35,872 nucleotides of DNA from Candidatus Woesearchaeota archaeon (lineage in GTDB: Archaea; Nanobdellota; Nanobdellia; Woesearchaeales; GW2011-AR9): NCBI GenBank assembly GCA_016181265.1, contig JACOZP010000003.1, forward strand, positions 1 through 35,872, in the 5' to 3' direction. The position numbers and the translations under genes were made by a program. This document shows positions 29,509 through 35,872 of the stretch, in pieces. The notes below the pieces were generated by a model. It was not told the origin of the DNA. It made no database searches and saw only the letters and a program-made list of their open reading frames with translations. Positions within the stretch are counted from its first letter, which is position 1. Each line of letters begins with the position of its first letter.

Positions 29509-31218
29509 CTACTCCACTTTCGGATGCTCATGTCCGAGAGTTTTACGCTTGCGCAGATGTTCAATATGCCGCGCTTTCTCCTCGTGCAACACCATATTTT
29601 TTCCGCGTACTTTCGTTATCAAATTGGAGACGTGCTCTCCCCCCAGGAAGTGCGGCAAGATCACATAATCTGCGCCTTCTCGATATAATCTCAGTGCCTC
29701 ATCGACTTCCGATGCCGTCACGATGATCTGTGCTCTTGTATTGTGGCTTCGTACTTTTCGGATCAGAAGAATATTATCGTTTACTGCCGGCACGGTTGAG
29801 ATCAGCATTGTGATCTTCGATAGATTCATGTGTTCTAAGACCTCATCATCTGTCACATCGCCATACACACTATGATATCCCTCTTTGATCACTTGCGTAA
29901 TCACTTCTGGGTTGAAGTCTACAATCAATAGTTTCTTCTTTTCACTGCTAAATCCCTGTGCGATACTGTAGCCGATACGATTATATCCGCATAATACGAT
30001 CGTTGGCTTTTCCATCGTTGGTAAGTATTCTAATCCTTCTGTCGTAAACCGGTCAAAGATGCGCAGCGGTTTCTGTAAAAATCTATATAACCGGTCGTCG
30101 TAATCCATAAAGTACGTAGACGTCGTGATTGTTGCGAGCATGATTACGATCACGATAGAGAAAAGATCTTGTGAGATATGACCCAGCGCCAGACCTTGTG
30201 CGGCAATGATGAGTGAGAATTCACCCACTTGCGCCAGAGAATTTGCCGTCAGGAAAGCAGGCTTTTTCGTGTAGCGAAAGAGAGAGCAGATCGTCATGGT
30301 GATCACCGGTTTAAGCAGTATTACTATTATCAATAAGATGAGTATGGGCAGCCAGAGCGTTTTGATCATCCCTGTCGATATTCCCATCCCTAATGAAACG
30401 AAGAAGAGCAAGGCAAAGAAATCTTTCAGGCTCTTAATCTTACCTGCAATTTCTACACTATATGTTAAATTTCCGAGAGTAACTCCTGCGATAAAAGCGC
30501 CGATGGCAATTGAAAAGCCGATCTTGTAAAAAGCGATGGAGAACAAAAAACATACTGCCAACGAACTGGTCAGCAGCAACTCCTGGTTTTTCGCCGCAAA
30601 CCGAAAGATGGAAGGGAAAAGATACTTGCTTGCCAAATAGGCAATTAAGAACATTGATATAAACTTTAGAAGCGAAATCCCCAAGACAATAAAACTGAAA
30701 TGATTAATCGAAGACAAGATCGATAAGACCAGAATGGCAATGACATCATTCGTCAATAAGATTCCGATTGCCAACCGACCGTGTAATGTTTGTAACTCTT
30801 TCCTATCAGAAAGAATTTTCATCACCACCATCGTTGATGAAAATGCGATCATCAACCCGAGGTATGCTGCTTCTAATCCTAAATAACCTAGAAATAATGC
30901 GGCAACATATCCGACTACGAACAGGATGATGATCTGAATCGTCCCCCCTAGACTAGATACGAGGGCAACATTCTTGACCGCTTTAAGGTCCATCTCCAAG
31001 CCAACAATAAACAACAAGAAAGCAATACCGATGACCGAAATAGAATCAATAATGCTTGTGTTGGTAATGATCTTGAATATCGGGGTAAGAAGGATCCCTA
31101 CCAAAACATATGCCAAAATCTGCGGTTGTCGCGCCAGGCGGAGAAGATAAGCTGTCACCGCTGTGATGATAAAGATTATCCCTAATTGCAGAAACGTCTG
31201 GCTTGCCCCATCTATCAT
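29509..31218 (-). CDS. Kef-type monovalent cation/proton antiporter with TrkA-N domain
   Basis: This is 569 residues. Residues about 1-385 hold 11 to 13 hydrophobic segments of the CPA2 fold, including the family core GIAFLLFIVGLEMDLKAVK and FSSTMVVMKIL. The conserved helix-5 site reads TNDVIAILVLS rather than the common QD. From about 410 a RCK/TrkA-N domain follows, with CGYNRIGYSIAQ as the nucleotide loop and VDFNPE at the end of strand 2, likely binding NAD(H). It probably exchanges K+ or Na+ for protons under nucleotide control. A TATA box 28 nt upstream makes it leaderless, and the GNAT gene follows in the same operon. Confidence 0.9.
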   Translation of the reverse strand: MIDGASQTFLQLGIIFIITAVTAYLLRLARQPQILAYVLVGILLTPIFKIITNTSIIDSISVIGIAFLLFIVGLEMDLKAVKNVALVSSLGGTIQIIILFVVGYVAALFLGYLGLEAAYLGLMIAFSSTMVVMKILSDRKELQTLHGRLAIGILLTNDVIAILVLSILSSINHFSFIVLGISLLKFISMFLIAYLASKYLFPSIFRFAAKNQELLLTSSLAVCFLFSIAFYKIGFSIAIGAFIAGVTLGNLTYSVEIAGKIKSLKDFFALLFFVSLGMGISTGMIKTLWLPILILLIIVILLKPVITMTICSLFRYTKKPAFLTANSLAQVGEFSLIIAAQGLALGHISQDLFSIVIVIMLATITTSTYFMDYDDRLYRFLQKPLRIFDRFTTEGLEYLPTMEKPTIVLCGYNRIGYSIAQGFSSEKKKLLIVDFNPEVITQVIKEGYHSVYGDVTDDEVLEHMNLSKITMLISTVPAVNDNILLIRKVRSHNTRAQIIVTASEVDEALRLYREGADYVILPHFLGGEHVSNLITKVRGKNMVLHEEKARHIEHLRKRKTLGHEHPKVE

Positions 31219-31239
31219 TAGAGTAAAGGAGGAAAACGG

Positions 31240-31251
31240 GTTATATAAACG
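31240..31251 (-). promoter_or_regulatory. TATA box of the antiporter operon
   Basis: GTTTATATAACC on the minus strand is centred about 28 nt before the ATG at 31218. Confidence 0.6.
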
Positions 31252-31298
31252 TTTTTATGCGCTTGTTCTTCCCTTTGGAGTAATTAATGGGGATAACA

Positions 31299-31307
31299 TT
31301 TATAAAA
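31299..31307 (+). promoter_or_regulatory. TATA box of the AlaE-like gene
   Basis: TTTATAAAA is centred about 25 nt before the ATG at 31328. It lies inside the longest possible reading frame and so rules out the upstream start at 31163. Confidence 0.6.
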
Positions 31308-31327
31308 CAGAAACGTACGACGATTCC

Positions 31328-31969
31328 ATGAGTCTCGAATCCGTCATTAAAACTGTTAAGGAATATTTTGTCCATGAATATTTTTCTCGGCGGTATATCT
31401 CTGATTGTACTGCAGTGGCTGTTGTCAGCACACCAGCATATGCTTTGATGGAAAAAGCAGTAGCAGGTATGTCGGATAAAGTCTCGCTGGACTCCCGTCT
31501 TTGGGCAGCAGGGCTTGGTTATGTTGGTCTCAATTCGCTGATTAGCCTTGGACGTGATTACTCTCGGAGAATGTTCGGAATTACCCATGATGATCAAAAA
31601 TTCTTCAGGAAGAATCATGATCCCATCTATTTTGGAGCCGCTGTCGTAGCAAGCAATCCCTTATTCTATCTGGCGATGGGCGCTCGTGACTTGAAAGAGA
31701 TTGTTGTTGGCACGCTTGCTGGGGCAGCCGTCGCTCTTGCCGTTGGTAAGCCAACCGGGTATGTTATCGATTGGTTTAGGGATTTCTTTGGTATCAAGAA
31801 AGCAGAACGCCTGCCTCGTTTCATGAAAAATGCCGGCCCTCAGAAGAAAAAACTGCTTGCTGCCGGCTTGATCGCTGCATCAGCAGCTTTAACGGGAGCG
31901 ATCTATACTGTATTTACGGACAATCAGGAAGCCATCGTCAGTTATGAAACACCTTCACGGAAAGAATAA
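31328..31969 (+). CDS. AlaE-like small membrane protein
   Basis: This is 213 residues with four likely membrane segments. The pattern RRYISDCTAVAVV, then MSDKVSLDSRLWAAGLGYVG, a cytoplasmic R-DYSRRMF, a third helix beginning DPIYFGAAVVASNPLFYLA, and a last helix ending GYVIDWFRDFF parallels the bacterial L-alanine exporter AlaE. There the same landmarks are an Asp-Thr in helix 1, GMSFEQSFYSRL, RDLFMR and YFLDYCRRLF. The C-terminus adds a further hydrophobic segment and tail. If homologous it would export a small amino acid, but the similarity was judged by eye. The start follows the TATA position. Confidence 0.55.
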   Translation: MSLESVIKTVKEYFVHEYFSRRYISDCTAVAVVSTPAYALMEKAVAGMSDKVSLDSRLWAAGLGYVGLNSLISLGRDYSRRMFGITHDDQKFFRKNHDPIYFGAAVVASNPLFYLAMGARDLKEIVVGTLAGAAVALAVGKPTGYVIDWFRDFFGIKKAERLPRFMKNAGPQKKKLLAAGLIAASAALTGAIYTVFTDNQEAIVSYETPSRKE

Positions 31970-32037
31970 TCCTTTGAACTTCTGATCTCTCTTATTCAAT
32001 ACCTTCTTTTCAACCTAATCTCTTCATTCAAATAATC

Positions 32038-32047
32038 CTTATTAATC
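32038..32047 (+). promoter_or_regulatory. TATA-like element of the TctA-like gene
   Basis: CTTATTAATC is centred about 26 nt before the ATG at 32068, a weaker match than the others. Confidence 0.35.
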
Positions 32048-32067
32048 TCTCTTCTGCGTTGAACTAG

Positions 32068-33273
32068 ATGTTCATTGAAACACTCCTCGCTACACTGCTT
32101 GGTATCGGCACAGGGATCATTACCGGCCTCGTTCCAGGTATCCATATCAATTTAGTTTCCATGCTCGTTGTCGTCTCTTCCCCTCTCCTTCTCATTTATA
32201 CATCTCCTCTGACCCTTGGTACATACATCATTAGCCTCGCCTTGACACATACTTTTCTGGATGCGATTCCGGGAATTTATCTTGGCGCGCCGGACGAAGC
32301 GCAGGCCTTAAATGTCCTTCCCGGCCATCGGCTGCTTCTTCAGGGATTAGGCCATAATGCTGTTCTCTATACTGTCATCGGTTCGTTAGGTAGTGTTCTT
32401 CTTAGCATTCTTTTCTTTCCACTCTTTATTTCTTCTATGGTCTGGCTCCAGCCGCTAGTCGCCGGCATTATCGGATACCTTTTGATTATCATCACCCTCT
32501 TCATGATTTGGCGGCAAAAAGGAAAGCGGTTATATGCCCTGTTAGCATTTCTCTTATCTGGCGTCCTCGGTCTCCTCGTCTTTAATATCTCGTTGTTAAA
32601 ACAACCTCTCTTTCCCCTCCTCTCAGGTCTCTTCGGCATCTCTCTTCTTCTCATCAGTCTCTCCGAGAAAACATCTATCCCTTCGCAGAAAACCGATGCA
32701 CCATTGACCATTTCTAAAAAAAATATAATCAAGACCATTTCTGCTGCTTCTGGCGTTGGTTACCTTGCCGCGTTTCTCCCCGGATTTGGCAGCAGTCAGG
32801 CCGCGATTGTCGCTACAGGCGCAGTCGGCGACGTCGGAGACGAAGGATTCCTGACGCTCGTCGGTGGAATTAACACCGCCAACATGCTCATCTCCATCGC
32901 TACTGTCTATATTTTGCAGAAAGCGCGCAACGGCGCGATCGTTGCTGTCCAACAGCTGATGGACACAATCACACTCTCGCACTTGTTTCAATTTATCGCT
33001 GTCTCTCTCATCGCTGCGGGGATCGCTTCCATCCTAACTATCTATTTCTCTAAAATTTTTGCTTCGGTTATCGTTAAAATCCCTTATGCGAAACTGATTC
33101 TCGGAATCGTGATCTTCATTACGGGGTTCACTCTTTATTTTGATGGCTTGTTAGGATTGCTTGTCTTGCTCACCTCCACTGCACTCGGCCTCTTGGTAAC
33201 GCAGTGGGGCGTGGGCAAGAATCATTTATTGGGCTGTTTAATTCTACCGGTGATTTTGTATTTTACGTTGTGA
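32068..33273 (+). CDS. TctA-like (DUF112/COG1784) membrane permease
   Basis: This is 401 residues with about ten membrane segments. It has the two Pro-Gly motif regions of the TctA family: ITGLVPGIHINLVSMLVV in the first half and AAFLPGFGSSQAAIVATGAV, then DEGFLTLVGGINTANML, in the second. Bacterial TctA works with TctB and a periplasmic binding protein for tricarboxylates. Archaeal COG1784 members like this one stand alone, and no TctB or TctC gene is seen here, so the substrate is open. It is slightly shorter than bacterial TctA (about 500 residues). Confidence 0.8.
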   Translation: MFIETLLATLLGIGTGIITGLVPGIHINLVSMLVVVSSPLLLIYTSPLTLGTYIISLALTHTFLDAIPGIYLGAPDEAQALNVLPGHRLLLQGLGHNAVLYTVIGSLGSVLLSILFFPLFISSMVWLQPLVAGIIGYLLIIITLFMIWRQKGKRLYALLAFLLSGVLGLLVFNISLLKQPLFPLLSGLFGISLLLISLSEKTSIPSQKTDAPLTISKKNIIKTISAASGVGYLAAFLPGFGSSQAAIVATGAVGDVGDEGFLTLVGGINTANMLISIATVYILQKARNGAIVAVQQLMDTITLSHLFQFIAVSLIAAGIASILTIYFSKIFASVIVKIPYAKLILGIVIFITGFTLYFDGLLGLLVLLTSTALGLLVTQWGVGKNHLLGCLILPVILYFTL

Positions 33274-33291
33274 TCTGGTCAATTTCACAAG

Positions 33292-33301
33292 TTATATATA
33301 A
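33292..33301 (+). promoter_or_regulatory. TATA box of the riboswitch-crcB transcript
   Basis: TTATATATAA lies so that transcription would begin near 33317-33322, just before the aptamer. Confidence 0.6.
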
Positions 33302-33324
33302 GTCTAAATAGGTACTTACTACTT

Positions 33325-33380
33325 CGGTGATGAAGTCCGCCTTGGCCTTTGCCAGAACCGCAACAGCTGATGACTTCTAT
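33325..33380 (+). ncRNA. Fluoride riboswitch (crcB motif)
   Basis: GGTGATGAAGTCCGCC at 33326-33341 and GCTGATGACTTCTAT at 33366-33380 match the two conserved halves of the crcB aptamer. In the known Thermotoga example these read GGCGATGAGGCCCGCC and GCTGATGGCCTCTAC. GGTG pairs with CGCC, and GAAGTC pairs with GACTTC. A small optional hairpin GGC-CTTT-GCC sits between them. It lies directly upstream of a fluoride channel gene, the classic target. Confidence 0.9.
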
Positions 33381-33388
33381 TCAAACTT

Positions 33389-33399
33389 GCCAAGGTGAG
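33389..33399 (+). promoter_or_regulatory. crcB ribosome binding site and its possible sequestering helix
   Basis: AAGGTGAG (33392-33399) is the ribosome binding site, 3 nt from the ATG at 33403. GCCAAGGTG (33389-33397) can form nine base pairs, one of them G-U, with CGCCTTGGC (33338-33346). That strand includes the CGCC needed to close the fluoride aptamer, so the two helices exclude each other. This predicts translation off without fluoride and on with it. Confidence 0.7.
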
Positions 33400-33402
33400 A
33401 TC

Positions 33403-33777
33403 ATGAATTTAGTATTGCTGGTTGGAATGGGTGGATTTATCGGAGCGATTTTGAGATCTCTTCTCAGTAGCTTGGTTCAGAAAAGTTCTTTTTCATTTCC
33501 TTTTGGAACACTAACAGTAAATGTTCTTGGAAGTCTCATCCTCGGTATAATTATGTGTCTCCCCGAAGCTAAAGGACTATTTCCTGGAGAAAGCAGACTC
33601 TTTCTAACGATGGGACTGATCGGGGCTTTCACAACAATGTCAACATTTAGTTATGAATCCTTTCACTTGTTAGAAGAGAAAGAAATAGTTCTCTTCACTC
33701 TCTATGTCATTGGAACAATGGCTTTAACTATTTTAGCAGTATATCTTGGAAGAGTAATTGTTTTCTGGTTGAAGTAG
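33403..33777 (+). CDS. crcB: Fluoride ion channel CrcB/FluC
   Basis: This is 124 residues with four membrane segments, the length of a single-domain dual-topology Fluc that works as an antiparallel dimer. Family motifs are GMGGFIGAILRSLLS, PFGTLTVNVLGSLILG (conserved Asn) and GLIGAFTTMSTFSYES (the TT-x-STF pore and Na+ site region). It exports toxic fluoride from the cytoplasm. The ATG at 33403 is chosen because AAGGTGAG lies just upstream; any longer frame would start inside the riboswitch. Regulation by the fluoride riboswitch is strongly supported. Confidence 0.95.
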   Translation: MNLVLLVGMGGFIGAILRSLLSSLVQKSSFSFPFGTLTVNVLGSLILGIIMCLPEAKGLFPGESRLFLTMGLIGAFTTMSTFSYESFHLLEEKEIVLFTLYVIGTMALTILAVYLGRVIVFWLK

Positions 33778-33858
33778 GATTATTTTCAACACCAAAATGC
33801 ATATTAAGAAAAAAATATTCTTTCTTTTATCCCTGTGGGAAAAGAGGTTGATAGAGGT

Positions 33859-33900
33859 GTGGCCCTGGAAGAGAAATCTTCTGGGGCTACATTTTTCTTT
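33859..33900 (+). terminator. Hairpin terminator downstream of crcB
   Basis: Bases 33859-33872 pair with 33877-33890 as a 14-bp stem with three wobble pairs and a GAAA tetraloop, followed by ATTTTTCTTT. A smaller hairpin (CTTTTATCCC-TGT-GGGAAAAG) precedes it near 33821-33841. The T-run is only on the plus strand, so it serves crcB rather than the convergent gene. Confidence 0.6.
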
Positions 33901-33907
33901 AAAATGC

Positions 33908-34258
33908 TTAGTCCTTCTTTAATCGCTGATACTCCTCTAAAATCTTCGCCACGATGTCATCAGCCACAGTCCAAATAGATGGCTCTCCTTGTAGATTAAT
34001 GACACTGGGAAATTCAACCGAGTAAAAATAATCCCCGCTAATCTCAAACCCATATTTCTTCGGCTCTAATTTGTGTGATTCTCCAGAGAATCCATTCAAA
34101 GCATCTTCAGAAAAGTATTCTTTTACAATTCCCCAGATCGTCTCGCCAGCAACAACATCACCAATACTTTCTGGAATATATAAAACTGTTTGACCATAAA
34201 ACCGTTCTATTGAGATCTCGTCTCTCTCTTCAGCTTCTCTAAACTTTTCCAGATTCAT
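33908..34258 (-). CDS. Hypothetical protein
   Basis: This is 116 residues, acidic and soluble, with alternating short strands and a C-terminal helix (DDIVAKILEEYQRLKKD). I do not recognise a family. The ATG at 34258 is preferred because GTGGTGA lies 3 nt upstream as a ribosome binding site; a TTG at 34273 is the alternative. It lies 11 nt downstream of the helicase-like gene and is probably cotranscribed with it. Confidence 0.6.
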   Translation of the reverse strand: MNLEKFREAEERDEISIERFYGQTVLYIPESIGDVVAGETIWGIVKEYFSEDALNGFSGESHKLEPKKYGFEISGDYFYSVEFPSVINLQGEPSIWTVADDIVAKILEEYQRLKKD

Positions 34259-34269
34259 GGTTTCACCAC

Positions 34270-35817
34270 TCAAAATTTCATTAAACTTAACTGTCCTTTA
34301 CGTGTTCCTTTTGGAATCTCCACAACTGCTTCCACTCCTACTTGCTTTTTGATATCTTCTGCAACGGCTTTTCCAAGGATCTGTCCGAGAGAAGTTGCAT
34401 CAACTTTCTTTACATCTCCCAAGTCTTTAATTCCCGCCGCATATAGACGTCGCGCTCGTACCCGACCAATTCCCCTCAACTTTAATAGCGTCAGCAATTC
34501 TTCGCGCACGCCGTTCTCCACCCGTATTCGTAATACTTGAATTGCTTTTTCTACATCACGAAATTGGCACAACGCCGCCAATTCTTGGCTTGCGTACAAC
34601 AGCCACTCCGCGATATCTAATTTCACTTTGATCTCGCCTGGACGTACATCGTATTTCTCCAGAAGATAATCCTCATCTTTCTCCTGGATCCATTCGTCGA
34701 AAAACAAGGCAGTTTTAATTGAGTTCATGAATAAAGCATATTCCATATCAAAAACACTCGGCTCTTTTTCCAGAAGAAGACCATATCGCTTATTCAATTC
34801 CTCTTGAACAAGCTCTTCTTCTTTCTTCTTCACGGACAGCGGCGGTCTCATCTCAATCGTATGGCAGATCATCTGCAATAATGAGAACGGTCCGCTCTTC
34901 GTAGTGTAATTATGCAAGCAATCCAGCAGATGGCGCGCCGTCAACGGATCGAGATACAATTCTGATGTTCTCTTTCCTAACGCCGTCGCTCTGAGTGTTC
35001 TTTCTTGCTTTTTTCCTAATGCGGCCGCGTTGACAAAACCACGTTCTTGTTCTAGAGAACCGGCGGAACCCGTGATCGTCACAAACTCCCACTGTTCGAG
35101 CAACGTCAACATCCTCATCAATATCTCTTGCAACTTCTCCATATCTTTAAACTGATGCGCCCAAAATGTTTTGGAGAAAAATTCTTTCATCCCTTGCTCG
35201 TCACGGATGATACCTGATGCGATTAACGAAAGGAGATACGTTCGAAGCACTGGTTCGACGGCAAGTTTAGAATAGATCTCTTCCGGTACACCGCAGACGT
35301 ATTTCTCATGCAATTCCTCTTTCTCTCGTTCATCTCTTGCCAGCATGATCGCTTGCCCTTCTTTTTCATACTCTGGTCGTCCTGCTCTCCCGGCCATCTG
35401 CAAATATTCTAAGACCGGAATCCAATCCATCCCCCAGCCGCCGCTGAAGCGCTTTAAGCTCTTGATGATCACGCGATATGCTGGGAGAGAAACTCCTGCT
35501 GCCAGCGTCGGTGTCGCGCAGATAATTTTTATTTTCCCTTGACGGAATGCATCTTCTACAAGCTCTTTCTGCGCGCTGGTCAATCCCGAATGATGAAATG
35601 CTACTCCTTTCTTGACGCAATGCGACAACCGGCGGCATTGTTTTGTCGGAGACGTGACAACTTTTAACACTTCCTGTTCTAATTCCGGAAGAGAACATTG
35701 TGTCAGCTTAGCAATATCTTCTGCCGTCTTTTCTGCGCTCGCTCGGCTAGGGAGAAAGATCATCGCCTGCTTTTGCAGTTGGATTGTTTCCAGAGAAAGT
35801 TTGAGCAGATCGTCCAT
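34270..35817 (-). CDS. Hel308/Ski2-like helicase lacking the first RecA domain
   Basis: This is 515 residues. It has the second RecA domain with motif IV (AMIFLPSRASAEKTAEDI), motif V (ICATPTLAAGVSLPA) and motif VI (LQMAGRAGRPEYEKEG). A winged-helix and ratchet region follow, then a helix-hairpin-helix (LKLRGIGRVRARRLYAAGI), the order found in Hel308. The Walker A, DExH and SAT motifs of the first RecA domain are absent. Upstream, all three minus-strand frames hit stop codons within the last 40 bases, including an in-frame TAG at 35836-35838 and TAA at 35869-35871. A TATA-like CTTTAATAAAAT sits about 27 nt before the ATG. So either this is a free-standing truncated protein with its own promoter or the 3' remnant of a broken helicase gene. 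As seen it should not hydrolyse ATP. Confidence 0.75.
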   Translation of the reverse strand: MDDLLKLSLETIQLQKQAMIFLPSRASAEKTAEDIAKLTQCSLPELEQEVLKVVTSPTKQCRRLSHCVKKGVAFHHSGLTSAQKELVEDAFRQGKIKIICATPTLAAGVSLPAYRVIIKSLKRFSGGWGMDWIPVLEYLQMAGRAGRPEYEKEGQAIMLARDEREKEELHEKYVCGVPEEIYSKLAVEPVLRTYLLSLIASGIIRDEQGMKEFFSKTFWAHQFKDMEKLQEILMRMLTLLEQWEFVTITGSAGSLEQERGFVNAAALGKKQERTLRATALGKRTSELYLDPLTARHLLDCLHNYTTKSGPFSLLQMICHTIEMRPPLSVKKKEEELVQEELNKRYGLLLEKEPSVFDMEYALFMNSIKTALFFDEWIQEKDEDYLLEKYDVRPGEIKVKLDIAEWLLYASQELAALCQFRDVEKAIQVLRIRVENGVREELLTLLKLRGIGRVRARRLYAAGIKDLGDVKKVDATSLGQILGKAVAEDIKKQVGVEAVVEIPKGTRKGQLSLMKF

Positions 35818-35838
35818 ACTCTCTTCAGGCGGTGACTA

Positions 35839-35850
35839 TTTTATTAAAGT
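35839..35850 (-). promoter_or_regulatory. TATA-like element before the truncated helicase gene
   Basis: CTTTAATAAAAT on the minus strand is centred about 27 nt before the ATG at 35817. It is nearly the same as the NOG1-like gene's TATA box (CTTTAATAAAAC). Confidence 0.45.
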
Positions 35851-35872
35851 ATCGTCAAGAAGTACGTATTAA

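Noticed and set aside
31163-31327. Upstream extension of the AlaE-like gene
   Set aside because: It would cover the antiporter start and both divergent TATA boxes. The ATG at 31328 has correct promoter spacing.
33349-33402. Upstream extension of crcB
   Set aside because: It would translate part of the fluoride aptamer. The ATG at 33403 has a ribosome binding site and a normal family N-terminus.
35836-35838. Read-through or pyrrolysine use of the in-frame TAG before the helicase ORF
   Set aside because: TAG ends many genes here (for example at 7665, 7953, 9611 and 33777), and a TAA closes the same frame ten codons further upstream.
1-35872. Insertion sequences, integrases or phage genes
   Set aside because: No transposase, recombinase or phage structural gene, and no terminal inverted repeats with target duplications, were seen.

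Overview
The window looks like a piece of an archaeal chromosome, probably from a DPANN-type lineage (Woesearchaeota or a relative). This placement is inference from gene content and was not tested by any search. The archaeal signs are ribosomal protein L10e, a NOG1-like GTPase, a Hel308-like helicase fragment, an intron-containing tRNA-Gln, archaeal-type PolX and arginyl-tRNA synthetase, and AT-rich TATA boxes about 26-31 nt upstream of most first-gene start codons. That spacing implies largely leaderless mRNAs. Internal operon genes instead carry GGTGA or GAGG ribosome binding sites or ATGA overlaps.

Layout. 1-2.5 kb: the 5' end of a leucyl-tRNA synthetase gene (minus), a membrane-anchored caspase-like protease with an EF-hand loop, and a lipoprotein with MopE-type motifs and a VWA domain. 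2.5-6.6 kb: a U32-family protein and a complete PolX/PHP DNA polymerase. 6.6-9.6 kb: small accessory genes, namely a frameshifted gene with a (CT)7 tract, its intact paralogue, a DUF2892 membrane protein, a RelE-like toxin-antitoxin pair, tRNA-Gln with an intron, and unknowns. 9.6-17.3 kb: a membrane protein coupled to a B3/B4-domain protein, an aspartate carbamoyltransferase-like gene, argS, a phosphoribosyltransferase/GNAT operon, a Cys-rich protein, a Tat-exported thioredoxin-like protein, a coiled-coil protein and L10e.

17.2-27.9 kb is the most unusual part. A minus-strand operon encodes a tandem winged-helix regulator, a 2858-residue two-membrane-segment protein and a small pyroglutamyl-peptidase-like protein. 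A Tat-exported alkaline-phosphatase-superfamily phosphodiesterase diverges from it across a dyad-rich promoter region. The giant protein has a duplicated extracellular beta-helix ectodomain and a roughly 1070-residue cytoplasmic tail holding 12 copies of a helix plus TTIPS-like motif.

27.9-35.9 kb: a NOG1-like GTPase, a Kef-type antiporter followed by a GNAT, an AlaE-like membrane protein, a TctA-like permease, a fluoride riboswitch controlling a CrcB/FluC fluoride channel, a hypothetical protein, and a Hel308-like protein that lacks its first RecA domain.

How the parts connect. Information-processing genes (tRNA synthetases, L10e, tRNA-Gln, GTPase, PolX) are interleaved with surface and export functions. 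The regulator, giant protein, peptidase-like protein and divergent phosphodiesterase look like one locally regulated cell-surface locus of unknown purpose. The fluoride riboswitch shows a readable translational switch: the strand that closes the aptamer can instead pair with the crcB ribosome binding site.
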